DNA of 64,000 nucleotides from Pedobacter cryotolerans (lineage in GTDB: Bacteria > Bacteroidota > Bacteroidia > Sphingobacteriales > Sphingobacteriaceae): positions 119,450 to 183,449 of the forward strand of contig NZ_SWBO01000008.1 of NCBI RefSeq assembly GCF_005116475.1, read 5' to 3'. The number at the start of each line of letters is the position of its first letter. Positions within the stretch are counted from its first letter, which is position 1. Under the pieces are notes generated by a model that saw only the letters and a program-made list of their open reading frames with translations, ran no database searches and was not told the DNA's origin. Positions 16,661 to 25,755 of this stretch are shown here, piece after piece. A program made the translations under genes and the position numbers.

Positions 16661-17965
16661 ATGAACTTAAAAATTACAAAATCTGCATTACTGATTGCAT
16701 TGTTGGGCGTATCAGGTTCGGCAGTGTTAGCACAAGAAACAACAACATCAACAACGACAACTCGTTTTGATAAACAATCTTACCGCACTTGGAGCATTGG
16801 AGCTCAAGCTGGTATTTTATCACAAAATACAATTTTTGGTGGCGATAGCCAAAGAGCTGATGAATTTAAAAGCATTGGTTACGGCATATTCGTTAAAAAA
16901 CAAATTTTACCTGCTTTAGGCTTACAAGCAGATGTTTTACGTGGTAACGTTAAAACTTTTGTAGGTGCAAATTCTAGATCAGAAAATAAAATTAACTGGG
17001 CTACTTCATTAACTGCTGTTTTAAATGTGGCAAACTTTAGTTTCAACGATCAAAATGCGGTTTTAATTCCTTACGTTAAAGCTGGTGCTGGTTATATGTC
17101 ATCAAGCGCTGATGTAACCACAGCTTCTACTACAACTAATTTATTTACTGACAGAGAAGGTTGGTTTATACCTGTTGGAGTTGGATTTAAATTAGGCGTT
17201 TCTAAAGGTATTAACCTTGATTTTGGTTACGATGTAAACTTTATCAAATCTTCGCCAACTGTTAAATCGGTATATAACGAAGGTAGATTTGGAAACGCAC
17301 ATGCAGGTATTGAATTTGCTATTGGCAAAAAAGAAAAATCTCAATTGCAAAATTACAGTGCTATAGCTGATTTGCGCAAGAAAAGTGCAGCAGAAAGTGA
17401 AGAATTAAGAAGAGCACTTTCATCTGCAGAGGCAAATGCACAAAGAGATAGAGAGCAATATGCAAAAGATATGGGTGATGATGATGGTGATGGCGTAGCT
17501 AACAAATTTGATAAATGTGCTGGAACACCTTCAGGAACAGTAGTTGATGGTTCAGGTTGTCCTTTATCAACTCCAAAACCTCAAATTATTAAAGAAACTA
17601 AAGTTGTGGTTACTGAAGCCGATCGTAAAGTTGTTGGTGATGCCATCAAAAACTTAGAATTCGATTTAGGAAAATCAACTATCCGTTCTAAATCTTATGC
17701 AAGTTTAAATAGAGTTGCTTCATTATTAATGGAAAAAGATTTTAGTTTAAAGTTAGCTGGTCATACTGATGCAACTGGTTCAAGAGAATTAAACTTACGT
17801 TTATCTAAAGATAGAGCCGAAGCTGTAAAAGCTTATTTAGTTTCTCAAGGTGCAAATGCATCTAGAATTGAAGCAACTGGTTACGGTCCAGATCAACCAA
17901 TTTCTACAAACAAAACCGCTGCAGGTCGTCAAGAAAACCGTCGTGTAGAGTTTACAATTTACTAA
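16661..17965 (+). CDS. OmpA-family outer-membrane protein
   Basis: 434 residues. A signal peptide (LLIALLGVSGSAVLAQ) is followed by a Thr-rich linker, a beta-barrel domain (about 40-220), a charged helical linker (about 230-270), and one thrombospondin type 3 calcium-binding repeat DDGDGVANKFDKCAGTP (about 272-288). The C-terminal OmpA domain (about 320-434) has LAGHTDATGSRELNLRLSKDRAEAV and the peptidoglycan-binding NRRVEF end. It anchors the outer membrane to the cell wall. It stands alone with a hairpin before and a classic terminator after it. Ser/Thr-rich coding and preferred codons suggest high expression. Confidence 0.92.
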   Translation: MNLKITKSALLIALLGVSGSAVLAQETTTSTTTTRFDKQSYRTWSIGAQAGILSQNTIFGGDSQRADEFKSIGYGIFVKKQILPALGLQADVLRGNVKTFVGANSRSENKINWATSLTAVLNVANFSFNDQNAVLIPYVKAGAGYMSSSADVTTASTTTNLFTDREGWFIPVGVGFKLGVSKGINLDFGYDVNFIKSSPTVKSVYNEGRFGNAHAGIEFAIGKKEKSQLQNYSAIADLRKKSAAESEELRRALSSAEANAQRDREQYAKDMGDDDGDGVANKFDKCAGTPSGTVVDGSGCPLSTPKPQIIKETKVVVTEADRKVVGDAIKNLEFDLGKSTIRSKSYASLNRVASLLMEKDFSLKLAGHTDATGSRELNLRLSKDRAEAVKAYLVSQGANASRIEATGYGPDQPISTNKTAAGRQENRRVEFTIY

Positions 17966-17988
17966 TATATATTTAGTACATATATAAG

Positions 17989-18015
17989 AGCCACCAAGAA
18001 ATTGGTGGCTTTTTT
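17989..18015 (+). terminator. Rho-independent terminator of the ompA-type gene
   Basis: AGCCACCAA, loop GAAA, TTGGTGGCT, followed by six T. A textbook intrinsic terminator 24 bases after the stop. Confidence 0.92.
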
Positions 18016-18057
18016 GTTTATTGCAATTTTTAATACATTTGATTACATCTTAATTTT

Positions 18058-18714
18058 ATGGAAAATCAATTATTAAAAAAGCTACAAATTAAAACTGGCT
18101 TTAAAGTTAAAGTTGTAAACGCACCAGAAAATCTTCCTGCTATAATCGGAAATATACCTGCTGATATAGCCATCTTATTTAATACGGAAACCGAATTTGA
18201 TGGATTATTGATTTTTGCCATTAAAAAAGCTGAATTATTATCTGCTCTTAAAATAGAAACAATTGGCATTAAAACCATCTGTTGGATTTTCTATCCCAAA
18301 GCTAAATCTAAATTAGCTAGCGATTTAAACTTAATGCAGAATTGGGAAGATTTAAAAAACTTTAACCTCACTCCTTGCGGTTCTGCAGCTATAGATGATA
18401 CTTGGACAGCATTAAGAATTAAACCAATATCAGAATTAAAAAGATCTGGTTTAGGTAATACCGAAATTGCAAAAAGTGATTATGGGAATTATATAGATGT
18501 AGCTAATAAAATTATTAACCTACCAGAAGATTTAGATATAGAAATTAAAAAGCAACCCTTAGCATTTAATTTCTATAAAGGTTTATCTTATTCCAATCGT
18601 AAAGAGTATGTGCTTTGGGTTTTATCTGCCAAACAAGAAAAAACGAGATTGGGTCGTATCGCTAAAACGGTAGAAAAATTATCGGCTGGAAAGAAAAATC
18701 CGAGTGAGAAATAA
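18058..18714 (+). CDS. DUF3052-like domain fused to YdeI/OmdA-type domain
   Basis: A 218-residue cytosolic protein in two parts. Residues about 1-125 resemble the DUF3052 type (GFKVKVVNAPENL, ICWIFYPKAKSKLASDLN, DDTWTALRIKP). Residues about 140-218 carry the YdeI/OmdA C-terminal pattern: PEDLDIEIKKQPLAFNFY, LSYSNRKEYVLWVLSAKQEKTRL and a final KLSAGKKNP. YdeI-type proteins are tied to stress and antimicrobial-peptide tolerance in enterobacteria, but the mechanism is unclear. The last 54 bases are repeated downstream at 18993-19046. Family naming is from pattern recall only. Confidence 0.7.
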   Translation: MENQLLKKLQIKTGFKVKVVNAPENLPAIIGNIPADIAILFNTETEFDGLLIFAIKKAELLSALKIETIGIKTICWIFYPKAKSKLASDLNLMQNWEDLKNFNLTPCGSAAIDDTWTALRIKPISELKRSGLGNTEIAKSDYGNYIDVANKIINLPEDLDIEIKKQPLAFNFYKGLSYSNRKEYVLWVLSAKQEKTRLGRIAKTVEKLSAGKKNPSEK

Positions 18715-18763
18715 TTTAAATGTTTCATTCTTAGCTTTCTAAGAGTTGCTATTTAATCAATTT

Positions 18764-18975
18764 AGAGATCGTTCACTTCTTTCTGGATGACGACTTTGTT
18801 TTATATGATTTGTCATTCCGAGCCTGCGAGGAATCTCTATAATCAACTTAAAAGAGATCCTTCACTTCTTTCTGGATGACGACTTTGTTTTATATGATTT
18901 GTCATTCCGAGCCTGCGAGGAATCTCTATAGTTTAATTTAAAGAGATCCTTCAAGCGTTCTGGATGACAAATTTT
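18764..18975. repeat. Tandem family A repeats, 89-bp period
   Basis: Copies begin at 18764, 18853 and 18942 (each at AGAGATC). The first two are nearly identical and the third is cut short. Each contains the arms CTTTCTGGATGAC and GTCATTCCGAGCCTGCGAGG, which recur in other gaps. The 398-base gap 18715-19112 holds only these, the fragment at 18993 and the palindrome at 19055. Confidence 0.85.
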
Positions 18976-18992
18976 GTTTAGAAAGTCGCAGT

Positions 18993-19046
18993 GGTAAAAC
19001 TATTGAAAAATTATCTGCTGGGAAGAAAAATCCGAGTGAGAAATAA
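18993..19046 (+). pseudogene. Duplicated 3' end of the YdeI-type gene
   Basis: 54 bases ending in a stop codon match the last 54 bases of the 18058-18714 gene (18661-18714) with only a few differences. Both encode a C-terminal K(T)xEKLSAGKKNPSEK-stop. There is no start or upstream coding part. It looks like a leftover of a tandem duplication or of gene conversion, with the family A repeats between the copies. Confidence 0.85.
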
Positions 19047-19054
19047 ATAGTTTT

Positions 19055-19100
19055 GTCATCCTGAGCTTGTCGAAGGACGTTTCGACAAGCTCAACATGAC
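19055..19100. repeat. Family B palindrome
   Basis: GTCATCCTGAGCTTGTCGAA and TTCGACAAGCTCAACATGAC form a 46-base near-perfect hairpin just before the convergent stop of the molybdenum hydroxylase operon. It may terminate transcription from both sides. Confidence 0.85.
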
Positions 19101-19112
19101 ATACTTAATTTT

Positions 19113-21233
19113 TTACCCTTCCAAAACCTTATCTGGTGTAATTGGTAAACTTCTAATCCTTTTACCTGTTGCATTAAAAACTGCATTGGCAACTGCTCCA
19201 GCAAAGCCGATTAAAGCGATTTCTCCCATGCCCTTCGCTCCCATTGGATTTACTATATAATCTGGCTTATCGATAAAAATCACATCAATTTCTGGCACAT
19301 CTGCATGAACGGGTACGTGGTAATCTGCAAAGTTATTATTCACATATTTACCATAACGGTTATCCAATAAAGCTTCTTCAGTTAACGCCATACCTATTCC
19401 ACCAACTGCACCACCAACCATTTGGCTACGAGCTGTTTTCGGACTAATTATTTTACCAGAATCACCTACTGAAACAATTTTACTCACCTTAACAACGCCT
19501 GTTAAGTTATGCACTTTTACTTGCACAAAGTGGATGGAAAACGAATACATCGAGTATTCTTTACCTTGCTGATTGGCTTGAGATTGTTTCGTAACCTCAA
19601 TCATGGGTAAGTTATTTTTCTTCAATACCTCAACAAAGTTGGATGTAGTACTCATATTAGCATTTGCTGCCAGTTCCGCAATCGTGGCCTTTAAAGAAAC
19701 ACACACATCATTAACTGCTGTACCAACGGTAGAAAGTGTTGTAGATCCACCTTGACTAGGAGCTGGCGGTAAAGATGAATCACCTAACTCGAAAGTAATT
19801 TTTTCTACCGGAATATTCATCAGTCTGCTCGCTATTAAAACCATACCAGTCCCTGTTCCCGGACCAATATCACTCGTGGCACTTTGCAAAATTAATGATC
19901 CATTAGCATTTAAAATACCTTTTACTGTAGCTCTACCTCTACTGGCGTTAAAAACTCCAATGCTTACACCATAACCAATTTTCCAAGGTCCTTCAGTAAT
20001 GCTGCCTGGTTTATTTTTTCTATTGTTCCAGCCAATTTTTTCAGCCCCTAACTTATAGGCTTCCTTTATATTTTTACTAGAAAATGGTATATTTTTCATT
20101 GGATCAGTTTCAGGATCATTCTTTATCCTAAATTCTAACGGATCCATATCTAATGCGTGTGCCATTTCATCAATTGCACTTTCTAAAGCAAATGCGCCAG
20201 TCGCTTCTCCCGGACCACGCATCCAAATCGGTACGCTCATATCCAACGGAACAACATAATAATTAGTGTTCACATTTTCCGATGCATACATGAATTTACT
20301 CATGGTTACCACACCTTCAGTAAAGTTCTCATAAGTTGATGTTTGTCCAAAAGCAGTATGGGTTATTCCTGTAATTTTACCATCTTTAGTTGCTCCTAAA
20401 CCTATTTTTTGGTAAGCTGCTGGTCTATTCCCTACCATGGTAAACATCTGGTCGCGGGTAATAACCAATTTCACAGGTCGTTTAACCTGTTTCGATGCCA
20501 TAATTGTGGCAATCTCTAAAGGCCAAGTACGCAAAGCCATGCCGAAACCACCACCTACAAATTCAGATTTTACTTGAATGTTTTCTTGCGGAATTTTAAA
20601 AACATTGGCAATAGTGGCTTGTGCAGCTTTAACGCCTTGCGTTTTGGCATAAACGGTTACTTGATCGTTGGTACGCCAATCTGCAATAATTCCGTGTAGC
20701 TCCATCGGATTATGGGTTTCAACGGGCATTTCATAAGTCTGCTCTACCTTTACTTCTGCAGTTTTATAGGCATCAGCAACGCCTCTTACATAAGGTGGCT
20801 GACCTTGTTTTTTAGCAACACTTGCATCAGCAATACTCTTTTTAAAATCGGTATTAAAGGCAGCTTTTTCATAACTAACCTTAACCAAAGTAGCAGCATA
20901 AGTTGCTCTTTCAAAAGTATCTGCAACTACTAAAGCCACTGGCTGACCGTTAAAAAACACTTCATCCGTGTAAAATATTTTCATGGGTGAGCCGCCTCCA
21001 GCTTCATAACCTGCAGCACTTGGTTTGTTTAAATGTGACAATACATCTAAAACCCCAGGTGCATTTTTTGCAGCTTTGATATCTATTGCGGTAATTTTCC
21101 CTTTGGTAATGGTGCTCGGCACCAAAACACCATAAGTTAATCCGGGTAATTTAAATTCAGCAAAATATTTTGCCTTACCAGTTACTTTTTCTATACCGTC
21201 TACACGGTCGTTTTCATCTACAAAAAAATCCAT
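19113..21233 (-). CDS. Molybdopterin-binding subunit of a xanthine dehydrogenase-family oxidoreductase (PaoC/YagR-like)
   Basis: 706 residues. An N-terminal hammerhead domain (VDGIEKVTGKAKYFAEF, with EVFFNGQPVALVVADT) precedes the large molybdenum-cofactor domain. That domain has GGGFGMALR (about residue 228), MRGPGEATGAFALESA, SQGGSTTLSTVG and the catalytic Glu in GAKGMGEIALIGFAG (about 667-681). It hydroxylates or oxidises an aldehyde or N-heterocycle. Length and layout are those of the periplasmic aldehyde oxidoreductase PaoC. Its start overlaps the FAD-subunit stop by one base. The substrate is not known. Confidence 0.9.
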   Translation of the reverse strand: MDFFVDENDRVDGIEKVTGKAKYFAEFKLPGLTYGVLVPSTITKGKITAIDIKAAKNAPGVLDVLSHLNKPSAAGYEAGGGSPMKIFYTDEVFFNGQPVALVVADTFERATYAATLVKVSYEKAAFNTDFKKSIADASVAKKQGQPPYVRGVADAYKTAEVKVEQTYEMPVETHNPMELHGIIADWRTNDQVTVYAKTQGVKAAQATIANVFKIPQENIQVKSEFVGGGFGMALRTWPLEIATIMASKQVKRPVKLVITRDQMFTMVGNRPAAYQKIGLGATKDGKITGITHTAFGQTSTYENFTEGVVTMSKFMYASENVNTNYYVVPLDMSVPIWMRGPGEATGAFALESAIDEMAHALDMDPLEFRIKNDPETDPMKNIPFSSKNIKEAYKLGAEKIGWNNRKNKPGSITEGPWKIGYGVSIGVFNASRGRATVKGILNANGSLILQSATSDIGPGTGTGMVLIASRLMNIPVEKITFELGDSSLPPAPSQGGSTTLSTVGTAVNDVCVSLKATIAELAANANMSTTSNFVEVLKKNNLPMIEVTKQSQANQQGKEYSMYSFSIHFVQVKVHNLTGVVKVSKIVSVGDSGKIISPKTARSQMVGGAVGGIGMALTEEALLDNRYGKYVNNNFADYHVPVHADVPEIDVIFIDKPDYIVNPMGAKGMGEIALIGFAGAVANAVFNATGKRIRSLPITPDKVLEG

Positions 21234-22216
21234 TAGGCTTTGGCTTTAGCTACAGTTAACGCTTCAATAATTGTGTTTGGAGCCATTTTTAGTTTAAAAT
21301 CATTCTCCCCGAAAGCTTTTGCACCTTCCATGGCTATTTTGGCAGCAGCTTCAAAATTAGCTAACGTGGCTGCTTTACCTTTCAAAAAGTTTTCGGCAGC
21401 AACTAAACGCCAAGGTTTATGCGCCACACCACCCATCGCCAAGCGAACAGTGCTAATTACATCATCTTTAAGTTCCAATGCAGCAGCAACCGAAATCAAA
21501 GCAAATGCATACGAAGAACGATCTCTCACTTTTTGGTAATGGAAATTCTTATTCAAATTATTTACAGGAATTTCTAACCTTACGATCAATTCTCCTTTTT
21601 GTATGTTATTATCTTTTTCAGGTGTTGTTCCTGCTAAACGATGAAAATCGATAAAATTTATTTTTCTTTCGCCTTTCGCACCTGCAATAACCACTTGTGC
21701 ATCTAAAGCAACTAAACCAACACACATATCGCTTGGGTGTACTGCAATACAGCTTTCAGATGTTCCAAATATCGCATGCATCCGATTGTAACCACCAATT
21801 GCACCACAACCACTTCCTGGTTGGCGTTTATTGCAAGGCATAGTAGTATCGTAAAAATAGCCACAACGGGTGCGTTGCATCATGTTACCGCCAACGGTAG
21901 CTACATTTCTCAACTGTGCTGATGCACCAGATTGTAAGGCCAACATCAATAGTGGAAACTTCTCTTTTACGATCGCATTTTCGGCCAATGCCGAGTTAGA
22001 AACCATTGCACCGATATGTAAAATGTTATTTTTTAGTTCAATTTGTTTGAGTGGTAATTGATTAATATCAATCAGTTTTTCTGGAGCTGTAACGCCCCTT
22101 TTCATCAAATCAACCAAATTTGTTCCGCCAGCTATAAAAGTTGCTTTTGGATCCTTAGCTACCAAGCTTAATGCGGTTTTAACTATTGAAGTTCTTAAGA
22201 ATTGAAAATTTATCAT
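21233..22216 (-). CDS. FAD-binding subunit (PaoB/YagS-like)
   Basis: A 327-residue subunit with the FAD-binding FIAGGTNLVDLMKRG (about 25-39), RNVATVGGNMMQRTRCGYF (about 101-119) and a C-terminal CO-dehydrogenase flavoprotein domain. The CGYFYDTTMPCNKRQPGSGC stretch has the spaced cysteines that in E. coli PaoB bind an extra [4Fe-4S] cluster. This places the enzyme in the Pao/Yag aldehyde oxidoreductase group rather than ordinary xanthine dehydrogenase. It overlaps the iron-sulfur subunit by 4 bases and the large subunit by 1 base. Confidence 0.92.
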   Translation of the reverse strand: MINFQFLRTSIVKTALSLVAKDPKATFIAGGTNLVDLMKRGVTAPEKLIDINQLPLKQIELKNNILHIGAMVSNSALAENAIVKEKFPLLMLALQSGASAQLRNVATVGGNMMQRTRCGYFYDTTMPCNKRQPGSGCGAIGGYNRMHAIFGTSESCIAVHPSDMCVGLVALDAQVVIAGAKGERKINFIDFHRLAGTTPEKDNNIQKGELIVRLEIPVNNLNKNFHYQKVRDRSSYAFALISVAAALELKDDVISTVRLAMGGVAHKPWRLVAAENFLKGKAATLANFEAAAKIAMEGAKAFGENDFKLKMAPNTIIEALTVAKAKA

Positions 22217-22833
22217 ATTGCTGTCCCCTTCTCCTTTACTTCTTGTATCGCATCAACTATGTTAGGGTAAGCACCACACCTACAGATGTTTCCGCTCATG
22301 TATTCTCTAATTTCTTCTTTTGAATTTGCATGACCTTCGCGTACACAAGCAACAGCGCTCATAATTTGTCCGGGAGTGCAATAACCGCATTGAAAACCAT
22401 CGTGTTTAATAAAAGCGGCTTGCATCGGATGCAATTCTTCGCCCTTGGCTAAACCTTCAATGGTAGTTACGCTTTTACCTTCATTCATCACTGCTAAACT
22501 CAAACATGAATTTACACGAGCCCCATCAACATGAACGGTACATGCCCCACACTGTCCATGATCGCAACCTTTTTTAGTACCGGTTAAATCAAGTTCTTCT
22601 CGCAATAAGTCCAATAAAGTAACTCTTGGCTCAACTTTTAGCGAATAAGCTTTATTATTCACCTTTAGGTTTAAAGGAATTTTCTCAAAAAGTTCTGCAA
22701 AACGTTCATCAACTTTGTTATCTGCTGCTTTTAAAACCGTTAAAGGGGTTAAAGACAAGGCAGTAAAAAGCGAAGTTTTCTTTAAGAAATCACGGCGGGT
22801 ATCACCAGATTGGTTATTGTCAATTTCAGACAT
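22213..22833 (-). CDS. 2Fe-2S subunit with Tat signal (PaoA/YagT-like)
   Basis: 206 residues. A twin-arginine signal (TRRDFLKKTSLFTALSLTP) at about 12-30 shows that the folded complex is exported. It is followed by a plant-type ferredoxin domain (GCDHGQCGACTVHVDG, C at about 89, 94, 97, 109). The C-terminal [2Fe-2S]-binding domain has QCGYCTPGQIMSA and GNICRCGAYPNI. It passes electrons from the molybdenum site to FAD. It is the first gene of the three-gene operon. The dedicated XdhC/PaoD-type maturation factor seen next to many such operons is not found nearby. Confidence 0.93.
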   Translation of the reverse strand: MSEIDNNQSGDTRRDFLKKTSLFTALSLTPLTVLKAADNKVDERFAELFEKIPLNLKVNNKAYSLKVEPRVTLLDLLREELDLTGTKKGCDHGQCGACTVHVDGARVNSCLSLAVMNEGKSVTTIEGLAKGEELHPMQAAFIKHDGFQCGYCTPGQIMSAVACVREGHANSKEEIREYMSGNICRCGAYPNIVDAIQEVKEKGTAI

Positions 22834-23260
22834 AGGAAAACAATTAAATATGCAATGGGATAATTTTTAAATATCGGAATAACAAATTTTGTTTTACTAG
22901 GTTTTGGCAATTTAGAAGGAGTCTATTTACAACTAAAGATTAGGTCCGTCCTTGCTGAATTTATTTCAGCATCTGCCTGGGTTTCTCCTTCCCAGGAATG
23001 AGGCATCTCTAAGCGGTTCACAATAGAGATTCTTCGCTACGCTCTGAATGACAAAGCTTTTTAGAAAAACAATGTTTGTACCTTTTGGTTTGTGCAGCCC
23101 TTCCGCTATATCTTTTTGGGTGTCTACGACTAGGCTACCGATGTAAAATCGTTATAAATCAGGATGATAGCTAAAAAGGATGCCGCTACAATACTTGTCT
23201 GCCGTAGGCTGAAGGTTTATAGTAGAAAGTAAGTAGTTCTTTTGGAGGGATGGTTTCCTC
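22834..23260. other. Gene-free gap with a diverged family A repeat
   Basis: 427 bases upstream of the paoA-like gene. At about 22955-23055 there is a diverged family A hairpin (GGAATGAGGCATCTCT ... AGAGATTCTTCGCTACGCTC, then TGAATGACAAAGC). A second small inverted element surrounds 23190-23212. No ORF is supportable and no clear TAnnTTTG box is seen for the operon. Confidence 0.55.
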
Positions 23261-23902
23261 TTAGAGTTTGTTGTTTAACTTCGAAACACCTTCCATCATT
23301 CTCTTTAATTGGGTATCATGCAATTTAACAGTAATTACATTTGATTCGATTTGTTGAGATCCTATCACAATAGAAATTTTATAGGGTATTTTCTTTGTTC
23401 CATCAGTTAAAATATCATTAGTTAGTTCTAGGGTAAGCTGTCGATTGGGAGGTAATTTATTGCTAAAATAACTATTTCCACATGTCGAAGTTCCATTTGT
23501 TCTGAATGCTACCCATTTATTTTTAATGAAATAATATTCCTGCACATTAGCTAAAGTAGCATCTATCCTTGCAATTTCGATTGAATCAGCTGTATTATTT
23601 AACAAGTAAGCTTTTGCAAACGTATTTCCATTTGGCATTACCACCTTAAAATCTGCTGGAAAATATAGTTTTATTTTTTCGGTGGATTTATCTGAAATTT
23701 CACTTTCATCTTCTACCCAAAGGCTAAGCCGATCGAAATATCCTGCATCTTTTCTTAGTCTAAAGGACCACTCCTCAGTAGTAATTTTCTTGTCTGTCAT
23801 TTGTCTATAAAGGTCCGATTCAATAGCAGACCAATCTTTTTGCGCAAACGAACTTAAAGAAGCTGCTAAGCATAATAGAACAGAAAAGGATACTTTATGC
23901 AT
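23261..23902 (-). CDS. Secreted protein of unknown function
   Basis: 213 residues. A clear signal peptide (MHKVSFSVLLCLAASLSSFAQ) precedes a soluble domain rich in beta-type sequence, with two cysteine-free halves and a single Cys in GTSTCGNSYF. The phrase WVEDESEISDKSTEKIKLYF and an end MEGVSKLNNKL do not match a family I can name. It stands alone between two repeat-rich gaps. The protein is likely periplasmic or surface-exposed. I do not assign a function. Confidence 0.65.
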   Translation of the reverse strand: MHKVSFSVLLCLAASLSSFAQKDWSAIESDLYRQMTDKKITTEEWSFRLRKDAGYFDRLSLWVEDESEISDKSTEKIKLYFPADFKVVMPNGNTFAKAYLLNNTADSIEIARIDATLANVQEYYFIKNKWVAFRTNGTSTCGNSYFSNKLPPNRQLTLELTNDILTDGTKKIPYKISIVIGSQQIESNVITVKLHDTQLKRMMEGVSKLNNKL

Positions 23903-24124
23903 TATTGATTATTTAAAATTCAATATACGAAATTTTGATGAATGATGTTTCTTCTTTGGAATTTCCACAATTAACAAAATAAATATTTATGTTCATAAAC
24001 GTTGCTACATAGTACACTGAGAACCACAAAGGGAAGATTCTGCTTTAAAAAACTGCAAATGAGATTGCCACGGCTCACTCTAGCCCAAAACAGCCTCGAA
24101 ATTACTATCTATTGAACATAAAAA

Positions 24125-24282
24125 AGCCACAGAAACTCAGATTTAAATCTGCGTATCTGCGGCTATTAATTTATGGATGAGACCCTTCGACTACGCTCAG
24201 GGTGACAGACTTGATGTATAAAACCTATGTCTTCTATGTGCCTATGTGGTAATAATCCTTCGACGAGCTCAGGATGACATAA
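24125..24282. repeat. Cluster of hairpin repeats between the secreted protein gene and gltD
   Basis: An imperfect 40-base palindrome at 24125-24164 (AGCCACAGAAACTCAGATTT facing AAATCTGCGTATCTGCGGCT) is followed by two family B half elements (CCCTTCGACTACGCTCAGGG at about 24182 and CCTTCGACGAGCTCAGGATG at about 24257). The rest of 23903-24287 shows nothing I recognise. The cluster lies just past the gltD stop. Confidence 0.7.
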
Positions 24283-24287
24283 CTAGT

Positions 24288-25754
24288 TTACGCATAAGCA
24301 ACCGCATCTTTCGATGGCAACTTGCTGTAGCCCATTAAATATTCATCTACTTTTCTAGCGGTTTCTCTACCTTCAGAAATGGCCCAAACCACCAAAGACT
24401 GACCTCTACGCATATCTCCGGCAGCAAAAACTTTAGGAATATTCGTTTGGAAATTACCTTCAATTGCTTTCACATTTCCACGTTCATCTAATTCTACACC
24501 TAGTTTTTCTAATAAACCTTGTTTTTGAGGATGTAAGAAACCCATCGCCAATAAAACCAATTCACATGGATATTCTTTTTCTGTTCCTGGAATTTCTTTA
24601 AAGCCTAAAGCTCTTCCATTTGCATCAATTTCCCATTGCACTTCAATTACACTTAAAGATTTCAAATTGCCATTTTCATCAGCGTTGAACTTCTGTGTAT
24701 TTACCGCCCAATTTCTATGCGCACCTTCCTCATGCGAAGAAGTTACTTTTAACAACATTGGGTATTGTGGCCAAGGCATGTGTTCTGTTCTAGCTTCTGG
24801 TGGCATTGGCATAATTTCAAACTGTGTAACCGATTTTGCACCATGGCGGTTAGAAGTCCCAATACAATCAGAACCTGTATCGCCACCACCAATTACGATT
24901 ACATTTTTACCAGTTGCTTTTAGTTCTTTGCCTTCAATAGCTCTGCCACCAACACGCTTGTTTTGTTGTTTTAAGAAATCCATTGCAGGATAAATCCCTT
25001 CCAATTCTCTTCCTGACAAGTTTAAATCACGTGGAATTGTTGAGCCACCTGCTAATACCAAAGCTTGATATTCTCTCAATAAAGTACTCAATTCTACATT
25101 CTCGCCAACATTCGCATTGCATTTAAACTCAATGCCTTCTTCTTCCATTAATTTAATGCGACGCTCCACTACATCTTTCTGTAGTTTAAAATCTGGAATA
25201 CCGTATCTCAATAAACCACCAGGTACATCATCACGTTCAAAAACCGTAACCTCATGACCAGCCTTATTCAGTTGAGCTGCAGCAGCTAAACCCGCAGGTC
25301 CAGAGCCAATTACAGCAACTTTTTTGCCGGTTCTAATTAATGGTGCATTGGCTTTGATATAACCTTTGTCAAAAGCAATTTCGATAATGTGTTTTTCAAT
25401 TTCCTCGATAGAAACTGGAGATTTATTGATGCCCAATACGCAAGCACTTTCGCAAGGTGCCGGACAAATTCTGCCAGTAAACTCTGGAAAATTATTGGTA
25501 CTCAATAAAATCTCTGCCGCATTTAACCATTCGCCTTTGTAAACAGCATCATTAAATTCTGGTATCACGTTACCTAATGGGCAACCCGATTGGCAAAAAG
25601 GTACACCACAATCCATACAACGGGCAGCTTGATGGTTCAATTGCTCGGCTGGAAGTGGATTTAAAAATTCGTTATAATGTTCTAGGCGTTCGCTAGGTTG
25701 TTGTCTGGTAGGCGAAACTCTTTCGTACTCCAAAAATCCTGTAACTTTCCCCAT
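24288..25754 (-). CDS. gltD: Glutamate synthase small subunit GltD
   Basis: A 488-residue protein. The N-terminal iron-sulfur domain has CMDCGVPFCQSGCPLGN (about 42-58) and CPAPCESACVLGIN (about 96-109). The FAD-binding site is VAVIGSGPAGLAAAAQL (about 147-163) and the NADPH site is VIVIGGGDTGSDCIGT (about 285-300). It supplies electrons from NADPH to the large subunit, making two glutamates from glutamine and 2-oxoglutarate. The start is 2 bases after the gltB stop, so the pair is one operon with normal subunit order. Confidence 0.96.
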   Translation of the reverse strand: MGKVTGFLEYERVSPTRQQPSERLEHYNEFLNPLPAEQLNHQAARCMDCGVPFCQSGCPLGNVIPEFNDAVYKGEWLNAAEILLSTNNFPEFTGRICPAPCESACVLGINKSPVSIEEIEKHIIEIAFDKGYIKANAPLIRTGKKVAVIGSGPAGLAAAAQLNKAGHEVTVFERDDVPGGLLRYGIPDFKLQKDVVERRIKLMEEEGIEFKCNANVGENVELSTLLREYQALVLAGGSTIPRDLNLSGRELEGIYPAMDFLKQQNKRVGGRAIEGKELKATGKNVIVIGGGDTGSDCIGTSNRHGAKSVTQFEIMPMPPEARTEHMPWPQYPMLLKVTSSHEEGAHRNWAVNTQKFNADENGNLKSLSVIEVQWEIDANGRALGFKEIPGTEKEYPCELVLLAMGFLHPQKQGLLEKLGVELDERGNVKAIEGNFQTNIPKVFAAGDMRRGQSLVVWAISEGRETARKVDEYLMGYSKLPSKDAVAYA

Positions 25755-25755
25755 C

